This document shows positions 12,641 to 27,400 of a stretch of 64,000 bases of DNA, in pieces. Origin of the DNA: Asterias rubens (taxonomy: Eukaryota > Echinodermata > Asteroidea > Forcipulatida > Asteriidae); NCBI RefSeq assembly GCF_902459465.1, contig NC_047065.1:4150309-4214308 (forward strand), read 5' to 3'. The position numbers were made by a program, and so were the translations under genes. The notes under the pieces are model-generated. The model ran no database searches, had not been told where the DNA came from, and saw nothing but the letters and a program-made list of their open reading frames with translations. Every line of letters begins with the position of its first letter. The first letter of the stretch is position 1.

Positions 12641-12933
12641 CAGTGTTTAGAACATTTTCAATTTAAGCACTTCAAATTCCTTTTTGCCAACTACACCTTC
12701 TGTTAAGGACTTCTGCATCTGTCAGAAATTTATCCAGCAGATCAGCAAATTTGGCCAGTCTGTTGATTTCTGTAAACCCTTTTACAGCGGATAGTAGAAG
12801 CCTCGGCCTCTTAAAATATCTCTGTCAAATTTACAGTGTCAATTATCAATTATGATTATGATCTCTAGAAATAAAACACTTTTAATGTTTGCTCAAGAAT
12901 GTCTGTACAGCCCTTCTCTGTTGCGGCATTATT

Positions 12934-16637
<3,704 letters not shown>

Positions 16638-17065
16638 TTCTGAACACGTTTTATTGAATTTAAGCAAAGAAATACGGTCAAGAAATGAAGCACACTCTTG
16701 AGTTTCTCGCAGATAAAATACGTTCAATCTTCTTGTTGTCGGATCTAATTCTTCTTGCACATCGGGCATTTAAAAATGGCATTGCTTTTCGAGCGGTGCC
16801 ACAGCTAACCAATCAAAATAAGGCTTTAAATTCAGTAAGCCAATCAAATGTTAGTTGTATTTACGCCCCGCCCATATTTAGAAAATGAACGGAACCATGG
16901 GAAATAAAAATGGCTGCGCCCATGAACAACCTTTATCCCAGGTATTGAAGAGTGCTTTTGGAGCTGGCACCTAATACACGTCACGGGGTGGAATGAGCTG
17001 TTGAAAACGAAGTTGAAATCCATCTGCGTTTTTACTCAATCTCGCACAAAAATACTGTAGTAAAA
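16638..17065. promoter_or_regulatory. Divergent promoter between UBE2C and RAB5IF
   Basis: 428 bp separate the two start codons. Two CCAAT boxes in the same orientation lie at 16809-16813 and 16840-16844, 31 bp apart, a spacing typical of NF-Y paired sites in mitotic gene promoters. Toward UBE2C there is a CHR-like CTCGAA (minus strand, 16788-16793) and a TTTAAA at 16769-16774. Near RAB5IF, AAAATGGCTGCGCCCATG (16906-16923) resembles a YY1/initiator-type motif. Function is inferred from motif and position only. Confidence 0.6.
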
Positions 17066-19963
17066 ATGGCAACTAAAAGAAGAAAGGGTGAACAGGAAGA
17101 AACCAAACTCAGTTCAACGTCAGCGTGGAAACGAGCGATTGTATCAGGGTCAAAATGGCAGGAAAAGGTAAGCCATATAACCAAATTTAGAACTATCTAT
17201 TCTTACGGTCGGTTGCCAGTCGTGTTTCTGTGTGTGGGAACTTGCAAGTGGTTTTTGTCAATGCGCTAGCATGTTAGAAAACTTGCCACACACAAACTCG
17301 GCACTCAGTAAAAATACCGACTCGGCATTTAAAAGACAGTAAGTAACCAATTTGAATATTCTAGTAGTCGGATAGTATTATTAATCAATATATTTGAATA
17401 ATTGTTTGTAATTGTTGTATATTATTATTATTGTTGCACGATCGACCGATTGCTGTGCGACCAATAGATATTTCAATAGCGCAGCGCGATCGGTCGATAG
17501 CGCCCAACGTAAGCACTTTAATTAATCCAACATATAAATAAAGTTTAAACTGACAAACCTGTAGAAGTTTGAGATCGATCGGCCATCTGGGGCATGAGAA
17601 AATAGTGAAAAACCGATTACAAATTTTGCATTGCACCGATGCCAAAATAAAAATGAATAAAACGCTCACTCAGTCACTGAGCGATAAACTCCAAACGCGA
17701 AGTTAGATTATTTATTTCTCATAAAATATGACATTTCAGACAGAAATATTTTGAGGGATGTTTTCTACTATCATCATCATTAGACTGTGTAAGTTTTATG
17801 TAAATCTGTGATCTTCACGATTTGTGTTTCAATTTTACCAATTGTGTAACGTTCCTTTAATTAATGTTCTGTCTGCTGAGCATCCGAGTACGATCTCGAG
17901 TAGAACTTAGTTGCGATAACGTAACCCTCCTCCCGATGGCTGCCATTGAGCTCAACTTTTCACAGGTTTTTTATTTTATGCATGTGTTGAGATACACCAA
18001 GTGAGAACACTGGTCTTTGACAATTACCAATAGTGTACCTTCCCTTTAAACTTTAAAGGGCTTCAAGAGCTTTTTAATGGTTAGACCACTTTCCCTATAT
18101 AATTTTGAGATCTTTATCGACGACTTTCTTATAACTTTCTTTTAAAGATAATCAGACATAGGCCTATAATAAGAAATTTAAAGTTTGTGTGTTAATTCTA
18201 TCATAGAGAAAAAGAAGTTTATTCACTTTATATTTCTGATGGTTTCTTGTGAAGGATGAATTTCTTGACGTGATCTACTGGGGGCGGCAGATTGTGGCGA
18301 TTCTATGTGGAGTCATCTGGGGAGTCATACCATTGAAAGGATTTCTAGGAATTGCTTTGTAAGTAGATACCATGTATAAGAAATATAATGTTAAAGAAAA
18401 TAATGCACTACGACCACATTTCTCCTCTGTTCGGAGAGACTCGGAGCCACCTTGGCTTCCAGAGGTCTGGTAGCAAAGAGGACTTTCTTCAAGACTTACC
18501 TCCTCATCTTTTAAGATCCTCAACTTCATGCTCCTTGAGCAGTATCTCTATCAGCTTTTCTCCCTCAAGCAAACAGGTTGAATTCTCAGATCTTCAGGTT
18601 CATATTTGTTAGTGGAACTAAGAACTAGAACCTTTGTCGGGTCACTATAGTGTCCACCTGATCCCAAAAAGGTTAATGGGATCTGCTGCCCCTGGTCTTG
18701 GCCTTGATTGATGCCTTTTCTAAAGTTTCCCATAGACTTGAGGATTTTCCAATATAAGTGGCTTGCTCTCTCAATGATGAAATTCTATGCCTACGTGTAG
18801 TTCTTCAGGCATACTTTAAAATCCATTCCTCAAACTGCTCAATTAATGTGAGAGCACCATCAAGTTGACTCACTTTAGTGCCGAGTGTTAGTCAAATAAA
18901 ATCTATTCTCAACCCTCAAGTCCCATCTATACACAGAGGTGAGGGGAGGCAACTAATGGTTACTTGCATCTTGTGTGAACATTTGTTAGGTACACCAGGG
19001 ATATGATTTGCTTTCATGTAGTATTTTTTCTTTATGTGTGTACAAATAATTGAATGGGTTTTTAATCTTCTGATTGCAGATTTTGTGCTGCCAGTGCAGG
19101 AATATTATACGTTTACTTCACAAGTTTCCAAGGCGTTGATGAAGAAGATTATGGAGGAGTCTGGGAACTCACTAAAGAAGGATTTATGTCTTCATTTGCA
19201 TTATTTCTGGTAAGAATAAAGACATTTTACATTTTGGCTTATACGGGCGAGAGCACTACACTGACATTGTATACTGTACACATTGTTAGGTTCACAGGTT
19301 CCTTCAAAACCACAAGTACTCACCGCAGAATGCTTGCATTGTCTTTCCACCAACCTTCAGGTTCTATTAAGTATTAAAGGGTCTATGTAACTTTTGTAGG
19401 ACAAAAAACACAATGTCCACAGATTTACACTAAACTTACACCGTTTAAAGATAATGATAGTAGAAAGCTTCCCTGAAAATATTACGTGCTGAGGTGCTGT
19501 AGTTTTTGGGAAATGAGTAAAACAATGTCATGAAACGAAAATTATTTTAATCATTTACAACCATATTTTCATGACATTGTTTTACTCATTTCTCAAAAAC
19601 TACAGCACCTCAGTAAGTAATATTTTCAGGGAAGCTTTCTACTATCATTATCTTCAAACCTTGTAGATTTAATGTTAATCTATGGACATTTTGAAAAAGT
19701 ACCCAAATCCTTTAAGGGTATCTTTATTTTGTCACTCATTTCCTTTAACTTGCATTTACATGTATACTGTTAATTTTCTCATGCTGTATTTTGTATTGAC
19801 CCTTGGCCAAATAAATGTTAGTAATTATATCAATATTTTAATTTCTAGCACATTGCTATAAAGTTTGTTATGGTTTTATTACAACGCTTAATTGTTATTA
19901 TTACTTATTTTTATTCAACAGGTCATTTGGATAATAGTGTATTCGGCATTATTCTTTGACTGA
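17066..19963 (+). CDS. RAB5IF: RAB5-interacting factor (C20orf24 family, OPTI)
   Basis: Four coding exons: 17066-17167, 18255-18358, 19080-19209 and 19922-19963 (TGA). All have GT/AG sites and consistent phases; about 125 residues. After a charged N-terminus (MATKRRKGEQEETK), exon 2 gives DEFLDVIYWGRQIVAILCGV, highly similar to vertebrate RAB5IF. Hydrophobic segments lie at about 46-62 and 65-83, followed by DEEDYGGVWELTKEGFMSSF. A last hydrophobic stretch ends in YSALFFD, as in the family. The human protein is a small ER/endosomal membrane protein, the OPTI subunit of the GEL complex of the multipass translocon. The start codon is the first ATG in an open exon downstream of the divergent UBE2C promoter. 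Introns carry family C, A and E repeats. Confidence 0.94.
17908..17946. mobile_element. Family E arm, half copy
   Basis: TAGTTGCGATAACGTAACCC followed by TCCTCCCGATGGC is one arm of the palindrome seen complete near 29033-29172. The opposite arm is missing. It lies between a family C fragment and a family A fragment in RAB5IF intron 1. Confidence 0.7.
17947..18050. mobile_element. Family A element, right-end fragment (copy 4)
   Basis: Contains GAGCTCAACTTTTCACAGG and GAGAACACTGGTCTTTGAC, then the terminus ATTACCAATAGTGTACCTTC. Only the right third remains. Confidence 0.7.
19374..19715. mobile_element. Family C palindromic element, copy 1
   Basis: Left end TTAAAGGGTCTATGTAACTT and right end AAAGTACCCAAATCCTTTAA. 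Internal arms GAAATGAGTAAAACAATGTC and the inverse GACATTGTTTTACTCATTTC are near perfect. It lies in RAB5IF intron 3. Confidence 0.88.
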
Positions 19964-20420
19964 CACATCCCACTTCTAGACTCCTTCCATCAACCAATCA
20001 AGATCATCAGTTTTCCCACAGGAGGTCAGCCATCCAATAATAGAAAAGCCATTTAGGCACTTTGAGCTGGACAGGTTTGCTCAAATGAAAATAGCGGATT
20101 CTTATACAGCGCTCGTGATGCTCATGGCGCTCCAACATTATTACCCCTGGTCACTGGGCCGTTTACTTAATTCCTTTTAAAACCGTCTCAGCTCCATTGG
20201 GAGTATAAAGCCTATGCTACCAAATATGTAACCCTAGGGCACCATGACAAGAGCCATCTCTGCCACCACAGGTACCCATTTACACATGGGTGTATGAAAA
20301 ACAATTATAAGTTACTTGTCTTGCTCAAGCACACAAGTGTTTATGAGCTACCTGTATCTCATCAGTTCATGATATTACTAAAAGAAAAACCCACCCCTGC
20401 TCTCTCTGTTCGTGGTCTTT

Positions 20421-20506
20421 GAGTTACCTTCAAGCATGGAGGTAAAAATACCTCCTTCAAGCATTGGAGGTAGAAATACCTCCATGCTTCAAGTAACTAC
20501 TTCGCT
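20421..20506. repeat. Inverted repeat with internal AATACCTCC motifs
   Basis: GTTACCTTCAAGCATGGAGG at the left and the inverse CCTCCATGCTTCAAGTAACT at the right, with a second internal pair around AAATACCTCC/GGAGGTA. It could fold into a hairpin of about 40 bp. No family relative was noticed in the window. Confidence 0.75.
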
Positions 20507-20814
20507 AACATATTTTTCCTTTTTACTTAATGCACCTTGTCTTGATAAAACCTTTTAGCTACCCAATACTTATCAATCAATCAATCAATCAGAGGAAACT
20601 AATATAGCGCCAAAATTAACCAAAGTTGTTCAAAGGCGATCAAGACAGTTGGATGAAGTTAACGTTGATACACTTGTTGGAATAGAAAACAATTGAGGAG
20701 TTTCTTGAAAATGTGAACAGTGCTAGCATCCTTGATGTTGTTAGGGAGAGTGTTAAGTGATGACAATTGCCAATATATAGTTACAGGTTGATCTGCTTTT
20801 AAATGGCACCCTCG

Positions 20815-20945
20815 AACAACGATATTGACAAAATGGGGAAACTACCAACTTCAGGGCTAGATAGCTCAGTTGGTGGAGCCCCATTGCAGTAATCCCGAGG
20901 TGGAAGGTTCAAATCCCCCCTCTAGTAATTTTGTCTTTCATCGTC
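20815..20945 (+). mobile_element. tRNA-derived SINE with leader
   Basis: The leader ACGATATTGACAAAATGGGG is followed by a tRNA-like domain: GGGCTAGATAGCTCAGTTGG (A box) and GAAGGTTCAAATCCCCCCTC (B box). AATTTTGTCTTTCATCGTCC follows. The anticodon arm does not pair properly, so this is a SINE and not a tRNA gene. Confidence 0.75.
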
Positions 20946-22125
20946 CAACCCAAAATTTATGTGTAAAACAGTTGGAGGTAATTACAGTAGAAGAACACGT
21001 TCCTTCACTCCTGCTTTGCACCTTTCTTTTTTGTTATCTTCTCCATGATTTATTTTTGTTCAGTCTTCATGTATTTACCGACCATTGGTTGCCTTTGCGT
21101 AGGGCAAACCTCAGGTGAACTTCTTGATAAACACGGTATTTAACAAACCATGTACAAGTTGTTAATATTATTAGAACATTTTATTAGTTGTAATTAAACA
21201 TAACCACTCTTACTGCCAACAAAAATAGCATCACAATGAGCAGAGCCAAATAATGTCTCTTTGGGGACTGCACTGTGCTCCAATATCCCAGTGTTGTGAA
21301 ACCCCTACAGTGTGAGTCAAAAAGAAGTTAACCGAGATTTGTGGTTTAAAAACAAAACAACCGGCAAACCCTCAAAACCCTAGTGAAGCATATTGTTAAA
21401 CAAACATTCTTTCCTGCTTATCTGAAGAAAAAAAGAGAAGTTATGCCAGTTTTACTGAAAGCACTCATGTTTGTAGCTGTACATGGAATGTTAATGCTAG
21501 ACTGAATCTAAACATCTGAGTAAAGTAGCAAAGGGTTTATTATACTTTAAAAAAAACTTGTTCATTTTTTTTGTCAAGTATTCCGTGGACAGCTTGCAAA
21601 ATGAGTACCTTTATTGAAATAGATATAACTCCTCTTAGGAATGATCAATTTCTTTCATTCTTTATTTTACTAATAAGCAGTAGAGAGTTTTTGTTAAATA
21701 TATGCTTTAATGAACTTTTGAGTGTCATTTGTTTGTTTTGAAAAACATCACAAATTCCGGTCACTTTCTTTTTAACTCGCCCTGTATGTTCTGATAACCT
21801 CTGGTCCCCTCATAAACTCCATGCAAGGGATTGGGTTAGAGTAAGGATTAGGATTTGTAAAATACATTATGGGGTGTTGTTATTTATATCCTTTCATTAA
21901 AACTCAAATCATCAAAATGTAAATGTGCACTTTGTCTAAGACCATCTGTAAATAAATTTGAGGTTTAAAAGAAATTTTTGAATTGTGTTCTGCTGTCAGT
22001 CTGTTCTGTTTATAACTTGCGCCATGAGCATCTTGTGTCATGGATACCAGCACTTTATAAATATTCATATTATTATTATTATTTAATAAAAAAACCAATT
22101 TGTGTTTTGATGAAGCATTGCTTGA

Positions 22126-22548
22126 TTAAAAGGGTCTATGTACTTTTTCCCAACACAAAACACAATGTCCACAGATTTACATTAACTTACAGTTTGAAGA
22201 TGATAGTAGAAAGCTTCCCTTGACATTTTACTTACTGAGGTGCTGTAGTTTTTGAGAAACGAGTAAAACAAATAATTTTTGTCTCAGTCTTAACATGTAA
22301 AAACGTATTAACCAGTTATGCTATGGTTATGGTATAATATCATAACTGGTAAATGGGATTTTACATGCTAAAATAATTTTCATCTTCCTGAGACGAAAAT
22401 TATAATATTGTGACTTGTTTTACTCATTTCTCAAAAACTACAGAACCTCAGTAATATTTGAAGGGAAGCTTTCCACTATCATTATCTTCAAACCCTGTAA
22501 GTTTAATGTAAATCTGTGGACATTTTGAAAAAGTACCCGAATCCTATG
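22126..22548. mobile_element. Family C palindromic element, copy 2
   Basis: Same termini as copy 1. The core has an additional inverted repeat: GTCTCAGTCTTAACATGTAA and, on the other side, TTTTACATGCTAAAATAATT with AGTTATG/CATAACT at the tip. Confidence 0.88.
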
Positions 22549-23150
22549 ATGCATTATATTTGTTACATCCCCTGTGAAGACATCTTTTGTTCTTCCCTTT
22601 GTCCCTGTAGTTACCTTTGTACCTCCTGCAGACATTTCCACAAAATTCCTTGTGAAGCACCCACTATGGAGACCTTTTGTGTTCCTTTTTCTGTTTTGTT
22701 CCCGGTCTCCATGGGGGATTGAATATGAAATCAGACTAAATGTCTCACTTCAAAAATTACACATTCCCTACACTTATCACACACACACATTTAATTTGAA
22801 ACAACAAATCAGTGATTTAATTCTTCCCATGACTATGAAGTAACCCTTATAAAACAGTTTAAAAAAAATAACAACTGTTGTTTCATAAAGTTCTCAGTAA
22901 AACTTACTTTTACAAAAAGTATTAATAATCTAAAATATAAATATTAATATTATAATTATTTTGTTGTGCGTGATTAAGGCAGTCTCTGTACAGGTAGACA
23001 AATACCAGTGTAAAACATAGATACAAGGAGAATTATATATTATTAAAAAAACAACAAATTCTTAGTTAGAAGATAAGATTTTTAAAAAAAGTGTTTCAAC
23101 AAAGTAGAAGTAAAACTAAAATGGGTTAAACCCCCGCACCATAGATAACT

Positions 23151-23517
23151 TTAAAGACAGTGGACACTATTGGTAATTGTCAAAGACCAGTCTTCTCACT
23201 TGGTGTATCTCAACATATGCATAAAATAACCAACCTGTAAAAACTTGAGCTCAATTGGTCATCGAAGTTGCAAGATAATAATGAAAAAAAAACACCCTGG
23301 TCACACGAAGTTGTGTGCTTTCAGATGCTTTCTAAATATGAGGTCTTGAAATCAAATTTGTGGAAAGATACTTCTTTCTCGAAAACTACGTCACTTCAGA
23401 GGGACCCGTTTCAAACAATGTTTTATACTATCAACCTCTCCCCATTACTTGTTACCAAGTGAGGTTTTATGCTAATAATTATTTTGATTAATTACCAATA
23501 GTGTCCACTGCCTTTAA
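23151..23517. mobile_element. Family A element, copy 5 (full length)
   Basis: TTAAAGACAGTGGACACTAT to ATAGTGTCCACTGCCTTTAA. Conserved internal blocks are ACGAAGTTGTGTGCTTTCAG and ACTACGTCACTTCAGAGGGA. Confidence 0.92.
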
Positions 23518-24189
23518 TCAAAACAATTAGACAACAGGCCTCGAAATACCCCAGGGCACCACAGGAATTGCTGTGGTGCCCTGTGCTTTTGCTCTGGTGC
23601 CCTTTGCTCTGGTGCCCTTTGCAAAGCTCCAATACAAGCGGACATTTTCCTCATTGAAGTACCCCCTTACCAGAGGGCAATTGCTGTGCCCCTTCAACAA
23701 GAAATTTCAAGGTCTAGGATGCTGCCTTTTATTATAAACTATAAGAGAAATGGACTTGGTAATTATGAATTTATTTTGTGGCTGAACAAAGAAAATTGTG
23801 ACCTCTGGAATTAAAACAAAACTGTTTTTATAATTATTTGTTTTCCCAATTCATCTGGCGGACACACAGCATTAAGATTCAACTCAAAACTCAAATGACT
23901 TTTCTTTCTATTGTTAACATGAATATCTTTGTTGGTAATTTGATACCTTTAATGTTAAACTTTTGTGAAAGGTTAACATTAAACTGACTGTGCTTTGATT
24001 CTGCCGTACGCATTTCTGAAACAATCTCAACTCCTTAGAAGTATGCAGCATCGGCTGCCAACCAAATTAGCGCACATATTGCTAAACATTAACCATCTAT
24101 AACCTTGCAGGTATAAACTGTTAAGAGAATCATCTTTGCATTGTTTCTATTGCACACAAAGTTAGTGAAAAATACTAGTGGCAGTTGCA

Positions 24190-24335
24190 GAATAATTTGG
24201 GTCTTATTGCAAGGGTCATGGGTTCGAATCCCACCCGAGTAATACGACTGTGATTTTTTCACAGGGCTCAGGAACGTACTGAGTATTTAGTGCTTACACA
24301 CATCGGTGTATGGGTAAAAACCAAAAGTGATATAA
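24190..24335 (+). mobile_element. tRNA-derived SINE remnant
   Basis: The B-box-like segment GGTCATGGGTTCGAATCCCA is followed by CGAGTAATACGACTGTGATT and the tail CACATCGGTGTATGGGTAAA. The same tail recurs inverted at 39180-39265 and 62955-63000. Confidence 0.6.
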
Positions 24336-24347
24336 TTTGACTCTACC

Positions 24348-24353
24348 TTTATT
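24348..24353 (-). promoter_or_regulatory. Candidate polyadenylation signal of ABHD4
   Basis: AATAAA on the minus strand, about 85 bp downstream of the ABHD4 stop codon. It is the first canonical hexamer after the stop in that direction. Confidence 0.5.
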
Positions 24354-24438
24354 TTGCATTCTTTGGTATCATAAGACAAAATGTGTCACCTGAGTTTACA
24401 CCTGAATGAAGATATTTACGGAGTAAATAAAATGACGA

Positions 24439-27400
24439 TCAGTCAACTTCGTCACAGATATCTCCAATGATGCCATTGAAGGCAGTCGTTCGATCCGCAT
24501 ATACATGATGACCAGCTTCCTTAAGAACCTAAAAAAATGAAAAAGCAGAAATTGCAATTATCTACAGAGATTCCGCAGATTGTCAAGTGTAGAGTTCGGG
24601 CAAACGTTTTGGTTCAGCGGGTCTTATGTGTTTATGCTTCGTTTTTTAAAGGGCATGGGTACCAATGCATTTTCTCCTTGGTAAAGGGCACCCTATGAGA
24701 AAATTGTAAATTTTCACTGGATCATTTCAAGAGCACCAAGGCAAAGGCCAGGGGCATGGAGGCATTCGCCTTCATTGCCTCCGTGAGATAAAGGGTTTTT
24801 ACACCTTTTACAGATCATTTTTTTGGCCATGATATGAATCCCTCCCTTCTCACTCTGAATGAAGATGTATGTAATATAATTAACCTGTAGAAGTTTCAGC
24901 TTTATTGGTTGTCAAGTTTTTGAGAGGAAAAAGGAAAATCACAGAGCAAGGTTTTCAGGAGAGTCACGTAAAGCCATGAACATGCCCAAACTAAATTCCT
25001 GTGAAAGTGTTTTACTTATTTCCCAAAAATGTACAGCACCTCAGTAAGTATTATTTCATTGGAAGCTTTCTTCAATCCTTATCTTCAAACCAGGTATGTT
25101 TAAATGTAAGCCTGTGGACGATTGTGTTTTCTGTCGTACAGAGTACCCAAATCCTTTAAACAGAGAATTGTTCTGAAACTTACGTGGACCTTGGTGTACG
25201 CATCTTTCCTTATGTCTTTCAACTTTTCTCCTCCTGCTTTGTTCATCCACGAGTCTTCACCGTAGATCGCTGTGACGGGGACATTCTTAGATAGTTGCTC
25301 TACTCGTCTCACCATGGGGTTAACAGCCCAGCCCAACATCTGGGACATAGACTTGAAGGCCTCTTCACCACTAATATTTAAAAACAATTAAAAAGTTGTT
25401 TAAAGACACTGGACACTATTGGTAATTGTCAAAGACTAGCCTTTACAGTTGGTGTATCTCAACATGTGCATAAAATAACAAACCTGTGAAAAATTGAGCT
25501 CAATCGGTCGTCGAAGTTGCAAGATAATAATGAAAGAAATAAACACCTCTGTCACACGAAGTTGTGTGCTTTCAGATGCTTGATTACGAGACCTTGATTC
25601 TAAATCTGAGGTCTCGAAATCAAATTCGTGGAAAATTACTTCTTTCTCAAAAACTACTTTACTTCAGAGGGAGCCATTTCTAACAATGTTTAATACTATC
25701 AACCTATCCCCATTACTCGTTACCAAGAAAGGTTTTATGAGAATAATTATTTTGAGTAATTACCAAATAGTGTCCACTGCCTTTAAAGGCACTGGACACT
25801 ATTGGTTATTACTCGCAATAATTGTTAGCATAAAAGCCTACCCGGTAACAGGCAATGGAGAGCTGTTGATAGTATAAAACATTGTGAGAAACAGCTCCCC
25901 TCTGAAGTAAATAGATTTTGAGGAAGAGGTAATTTCTCACTAAAATAATAAACGACTTCTGGCCTGAAGCCTTTTATTAGGCATCTGAACGCACATAAAT
26001 TTGTTTAAGAAAGGGTCTTGTTTGTTTCATTATCCTCTTGCAACTGTGACGACCAATTGATTCCCAATTTTTACAGATTTGTTATTTTAAACATAATGTT
26101 GGGAAACACCAAGTGAGAAAACTGGTCTTTACTAAAGATGTCCAACTGGTGCCTTTAAGCAGCTCAATGAAATTGGGCATGTAGACTAATATGTACCTTG
26201 GCTGTTGTGCATTGCAGTGGTAGATGTAGGTGCAGATGCGATCATCATCAAAAAGCTTGATGAACTTTTTGCTGAGATCTCCACGAGCTCGCTTGAGGAG
26301 ACGGGGACCTGAAGAATAAAGGAAGATTTTATGATATACTTCAAGATCTGTTTCATTGCCGGCTACGGCTACAGCCGTTGGTAAGGGTGTTGTCTAGGGG
26401 CGTTTCTCGAACCTCGACTTGGGCTAGAGGCTCTGTGTGCTGATGTTCAAGCAATACTCGCTCCTCTAAAATGCAGGTTCAAGGCCGAGCTGCACGCGCA
26501 GCATGCAGAGCCTAAGCCTGAGATGGAGCCAAAGCCGAAGTTTAAGAAAGGCCCAAGGACATCGCACACTCCAATTCACAGTGATGTGGTGACCAAGCCA
26601 TAGCCAGAGCCGCCAATTTGGGCATGTTAGACAGACAATCAATTGTCAACCCGTTTGCAGGTAAATCAAATTTCTTTGGGGCTAACCACACAACCACGCA
26701 GCGCCAGGCCTGTATACTTACAAGGTTAAGGGGCAAGTCCTGTTTTTTTAAATGAATTCAGATTTAAATGAATTCAGACTCAAGACAAGCTTTTAGCTAG
26801 ATATTGACCAAATTTGAGCTCTACCACTTATTTCAAAAAGGGTTAAAAGTGTAGAAATTTCTGCAGGCAAACATCTAGACCTAAGTTCATCAGCTTACCA
26901 ACAAAATTACCCGCTTAACGTGCCCTGTTAAGCCAAGATTTCATGAAAATCGGCCATGGGCTCATAACAATTTTTTGTTGTTGAAATGTGCTTACCCCAA
27001 GGACCAGCAGCTCTTATACTGGACAGTGGATTGAATGCTGTTGCCACCGCCCCAATGGCCCTGATCCACAGTGGGAATCGAAGCTCTTCTGCAGGGGGCT
27101 TCTCACTGAACCCCCACGGGTCAGCCAGCACCAGATGTTGTACCCTCTCCGGGTGTTGTATGCTATAGGAGTATGTCAAATACCCACCGAGGCTATGACC
27201 GACCAGCACCATTTTTTCAATGCCGACTTTGCTCCGCCATTTCTCCATCGCATCGACAAATTCTTTCTCAGCGAGCTCAGGATCGTTGGGCATCTTTGGT
27301 CTAGAACTGCGACCAAAGCCAAGCATGTCGAAGGCATAGAGGGGTTGTTTTTCGGATAAGGCATCAAGGTTGAGGGACCACAATCCAACTCCGCTAGCAA

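Larger units (their letters stand above)
4544..12933. other. RANBP9 3' UTR and repeat-filled intergenic region
   Basis: No further coding exon was recognised. The first stretch should be 3' UTR. Candidate AATAAA signals occur near 10756 and 11870. Repeats seen: a SINE at 5465-5775; a SINE leader fragment near 6165-6215; an element bounded by AACCTCG/CGAGGTT at 6998-7292; a poly-C run near 7425; a family A fragment at 8331-8500; nested palindromes at 8564-9043; three family F elements at 9960-10072, 10903-11071 and 11510-11675; a tRNA-like SINE near 10140; and a (TAA)n array at 12460-12600. Confidence 0.6.
19964..24438. other. RAB5IF 3' flank and intergenic repeats
   Basis: No coding exon was recognised. 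Contents: a SINE-type segment in reverse near 20095-20400; an 85-bp inverted repeat at 20421-20506; a reverse retroelement tail with (TCAA)n at 20575-20700; a tRNA-headed SINE at 20815-20945; a family C element at 22126-22548; a family A element at 23151-23517; a GGGCAC repeat at 23538-23725; and tRNA-like SINE remains at 24190-24335. RAB5IF (+) and ABHD4 (-) converge here. Confidence 0.6.
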
